Shown here: in pieces, positions 61,901-64,000 of the stretch
Position numbering within the stretch: the stretch's first letter is position 1
How the letters are laid out: each line of letters opens with the position of its first letter
NCBI GenBank assembly: GCA_030248135.1
Contig: JASANC010005293.1
Coordinates: 28,561-92,560 of the forward strand
Source of the DNA: Theristus sp. LFF4_11
Lineage: Eukaryota; Nematoda; Chromadorea; Monhysterida; Xyalidae
Reading direction: 5' to 3'
DNA: 64,000 nucleotides
Notes under the pieces: model-generated
Database searches by the model: none
Told to the model about the DNA's origin: nothing
The model's input: only the letters and a program-made list of their open reading frames with translations
Translations under genes and position numbers: made by a program

Positions 61901-63156
61901 GCCAAAATCTGTTCCAAAGTTTATTACATGCCGAAATACATTCACAAAATACATTCCATACCAAAATCCGTTCTTAAATTGTAAAATGGCATGAAACTTT
62001 GGCCTTGGAATGAATTTTGGAATGGATGTTGGCGTTTTTTTGGATTTTCAGAATAAATCCGCTGGCGCGCTGCTCCGTTCTTATACAATCTGCAGATCAT
62101 TGGTACTATGGTGTCAAAAAAAGAAAAATTTTCTAGCCTGTAGGAAAACAAAAAATCGCACTCAGACAGACCACAAGTCCCAAAAGAAATACCCACTTTA
62201 AAGAAGAACCGGAGTGAAAGCACCCACATGACGAGCACGACAATCAGTATGACGACTTCGTGCGGCATCATTTGGTACGGCGATGGCGCTGATATGAGAA
62301 AATGATGGCAAAGTCGCGTTTTATAAAATTAAAAAGAGGGTGGTGGGGTGGAATAGAGGGGGAGGAATAGGGAAGAAGGAGGAGAAATAATAGAATAAAA
62401 GTAAGAAAAAAAAGGGGTAGAATAAAAAAGAGGGGGGGGGGAAGGAGGGGGGGGGGGAGGGGGGGGGGGGGGGGGGGGGGAGGGTACGAAACTGTAACGT
62501 GCTCACACGACTGTGGAAGACTATGTGATTGTGGCGAGCAACAAACACCAGGAAACTACTGCGATTCACGCACAACAGGCGGACTTTCTGACGAGGCAGG
62601 CATCGATTTGTCCACGGATGATCAAAATCGTCCGTTCCCCGACACCAAACCTCCGAAGTTCTCGCTACCTTAGGTTCGTGAGCCGATATGTCGAGAATGA
62701 TGACTGTAAAAAGAAATCACCGCCACCAACCGGTGCCCGTGGTGACGCTGTTGCCGGCGTGTTTCTCCATCAGTGACTTTGTCGAGTTCAACGTGGAGAC
62801 GGTGATGGCGCGATGCGTGTCGACGCAGCGATCGCAGCTCAGGTACGCCGTCAGCACGTACTGCACGTTCGGCTGCAGTCCGCGCAGCGTCACGAATCGC
62901 TCGAACGCTGGAGACGGTGGTGCCACGAGCGGAGGCCGCCGACGACGCGGCGTTGTAGTTCAACGGTGACGTCGGACGGACGCAGATGCTTGAGTGTTCT
63001 GGTGGATGTTGTCGTTGTGGTCGACGTGCGCGGGCAGTCGGTTGAAAGAGTTCGTGTTTGCGAGATGCTGCTGCTGAAACGACCACGACACGTTAGACTG
63101 CTCGTGTCGTCCGGCAGTGCGCTCGCGTGCAGCCTGCTGATCGACGGTAGATCGTC
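58940..63156 (-). CDS. Second copy of the FN3 membrane-protein gene (frameshifted), probable artefact
   Basis: Mirror of 38212-42265. The stop is at 58940-58942, and the FN3 exon begins near 63156. The large last exon (58940 to about 59932) carries a one-base deletion near 59868 (CGGGCGAAAGTCGG against CGGGCGAGAAGTCGG on the left) that shifts the frame. The exon near 61670-61850 has a two-base loss (CTCACAGGAGG against CTCATACAGGAGG) and a one-base gain (GCCCGGGCCGAG). The polypurine block sits in an intron. Left-arm exons are the better guide to the protein. Confidence 0.8.
62336..62483 (+). repeat. Polypurine / poly-G block present only in the right arm
   Basis: About 150 bases of G and A, including a G run of more than 20, placed where the left arm reads simply CGTATTTTAATTTT (about 38881). 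It is probably a sequencing or consensus artefact; a real repeat expansion is possible. Confidence 0.75.
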
Positions 63157-64000
63157 TGCGAAAACACGTTTTATGTATCTGTATTGTTAAACATAATGCG
63201 TGCCATAAGTCATGCCATAATGTGTGTGATGCCGATGACAGCTGTCATTCACGGCATTGTTGGCACGCATTTTGGCGTGGCATGAATTTTGGCACCGGCA
63301 TTTTTGCGTCTGTTATGTGTTTTTTTGCAGCGTTGTTAGTAAACTCATTTTGCACTAGTTCGTTCACATAAACATCAGATGATAAAGTCGTCAAATCATA
63401 CGAGAAATACTACGTTTCGACTTTTGTATTCCTGACTGTTTTGACGGCTTTTAATGATAAAGAACTTTTAAGAATCTGAAACATCGTCTGTACCGCAGTT
63501 CCATCTGATCGGATATGCAGTCATTTCGATTGTAACAATATCTTATTGGTCCAACAATTCCATCATAAGCAGTTGCATTATCAGTTTTTCTCGAAATAAT
63601 CATCGATATGAAAACAACTGAGGTGATATTGCACTGAACGCTGAACCTCCGTGGACTTTTCCTCTGAAAACTGCAGGCAATGGATGAACGTTGCGTTGGA
63701 TTGGAAACATAAGTGAAATTATTTTTTGCATACAAACAGATCACGTATATTAGAAATGTTGGAATAACATTTTCATGTTCACAAATGGCCACACCATGAA
63801 CGTGTGTGTACACGCGTTGGGTCTCCAAATTGGAGAACCTAACAGCCGAGTACACTTCGTTTTGTTCTGGCATGAATGCAAATAAAAAGTCCTCCGCGCA
63901 TGTCTGAATCAAAAGCAGAAAATAAAATGCGCGCATTTGCTTCATGCGCCACACGCACGCCTGTTTTTTCTACGCCCTCAAAGATAATATTGTAATTTTT

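Overview
The window is animal nuclear DNA. It has intron-split genes with coding exons richer in GC than their AT-rich introns, and dense non-autonomous DNA transposons. The families are animal/eukaryotic: a CTDNEP1/Dullard phosphatase, an armadillo-TIR-SAM protein, an FMN-dependent 2-hydroxyacid oxidase, the unfolded-protein-response sensor IRE1, and a fibronectin-III membrane protein I cannot name. I cannot place the species. Splice acceptors are ordinary (T-rich then CAG), but an unusual share of donors read GTTGGT.

Layout. 1-3.5 kb: GC-rich minisatellites and C/G homopolymer repeats. 3.6-13.9 kb (+): CTDNEP1 exons spread through a ~150-bp satellite, a TA-flanked element and a hAT element that is itself split by a TTAA-flanked fold-back element. 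The exon that should carry the DxDxT catalytic motif is not visible. 14-19.8 kb: no gene seen; one TAA-flanked element with a MITE inside. 19.9-25.9 kb (-): a complete 15-exon gene whose product of about 917 residues runs from an N-terminal glycine (possible myristoylation) through helical/ARM repeats, TIR and a charged linker to SAM. 26-30 kb: no gene seen; one TTAA MITE. 30.3-33.5 kb (-): a nine-exon hydroxyacid oxidase, interrupted by a 357-bp inverted-repeat element flanked by CCGG that lacks canonical splice sites. 34-38 kb: repeats and a long (CAA)n.

From about 37.36 kb to the window end, the sequence is a giant inverted repeat. The left arm (37.36-49.76 kb) holds the FN3 membrane-protein gene (+) and IRE1 (-), tail to tail. 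The right arm (51.73-64.0 kb) repeats both in reverse. The ~2 kb spacer holds IRE1 luminal exons found only once. The right arm carries many small deletions, worst near the centre, that break reading frames, and IRE1's N-terminal luminal half is missing where the arms meet. I read this as most likely a fold-back read or assembly chimera, not a biological palindrome, though that is untested.

No operon or gene cluster with a shared function is evident. The genes look like unrelated neighbours. The most interesting biology is the apparently precise, non-canonical removal needed for the inverted-repeat element in the oxidase gene, the GTTGGT donor bias, and the ARM-TIR-SAM protein with a retained putative NADase glutamate.
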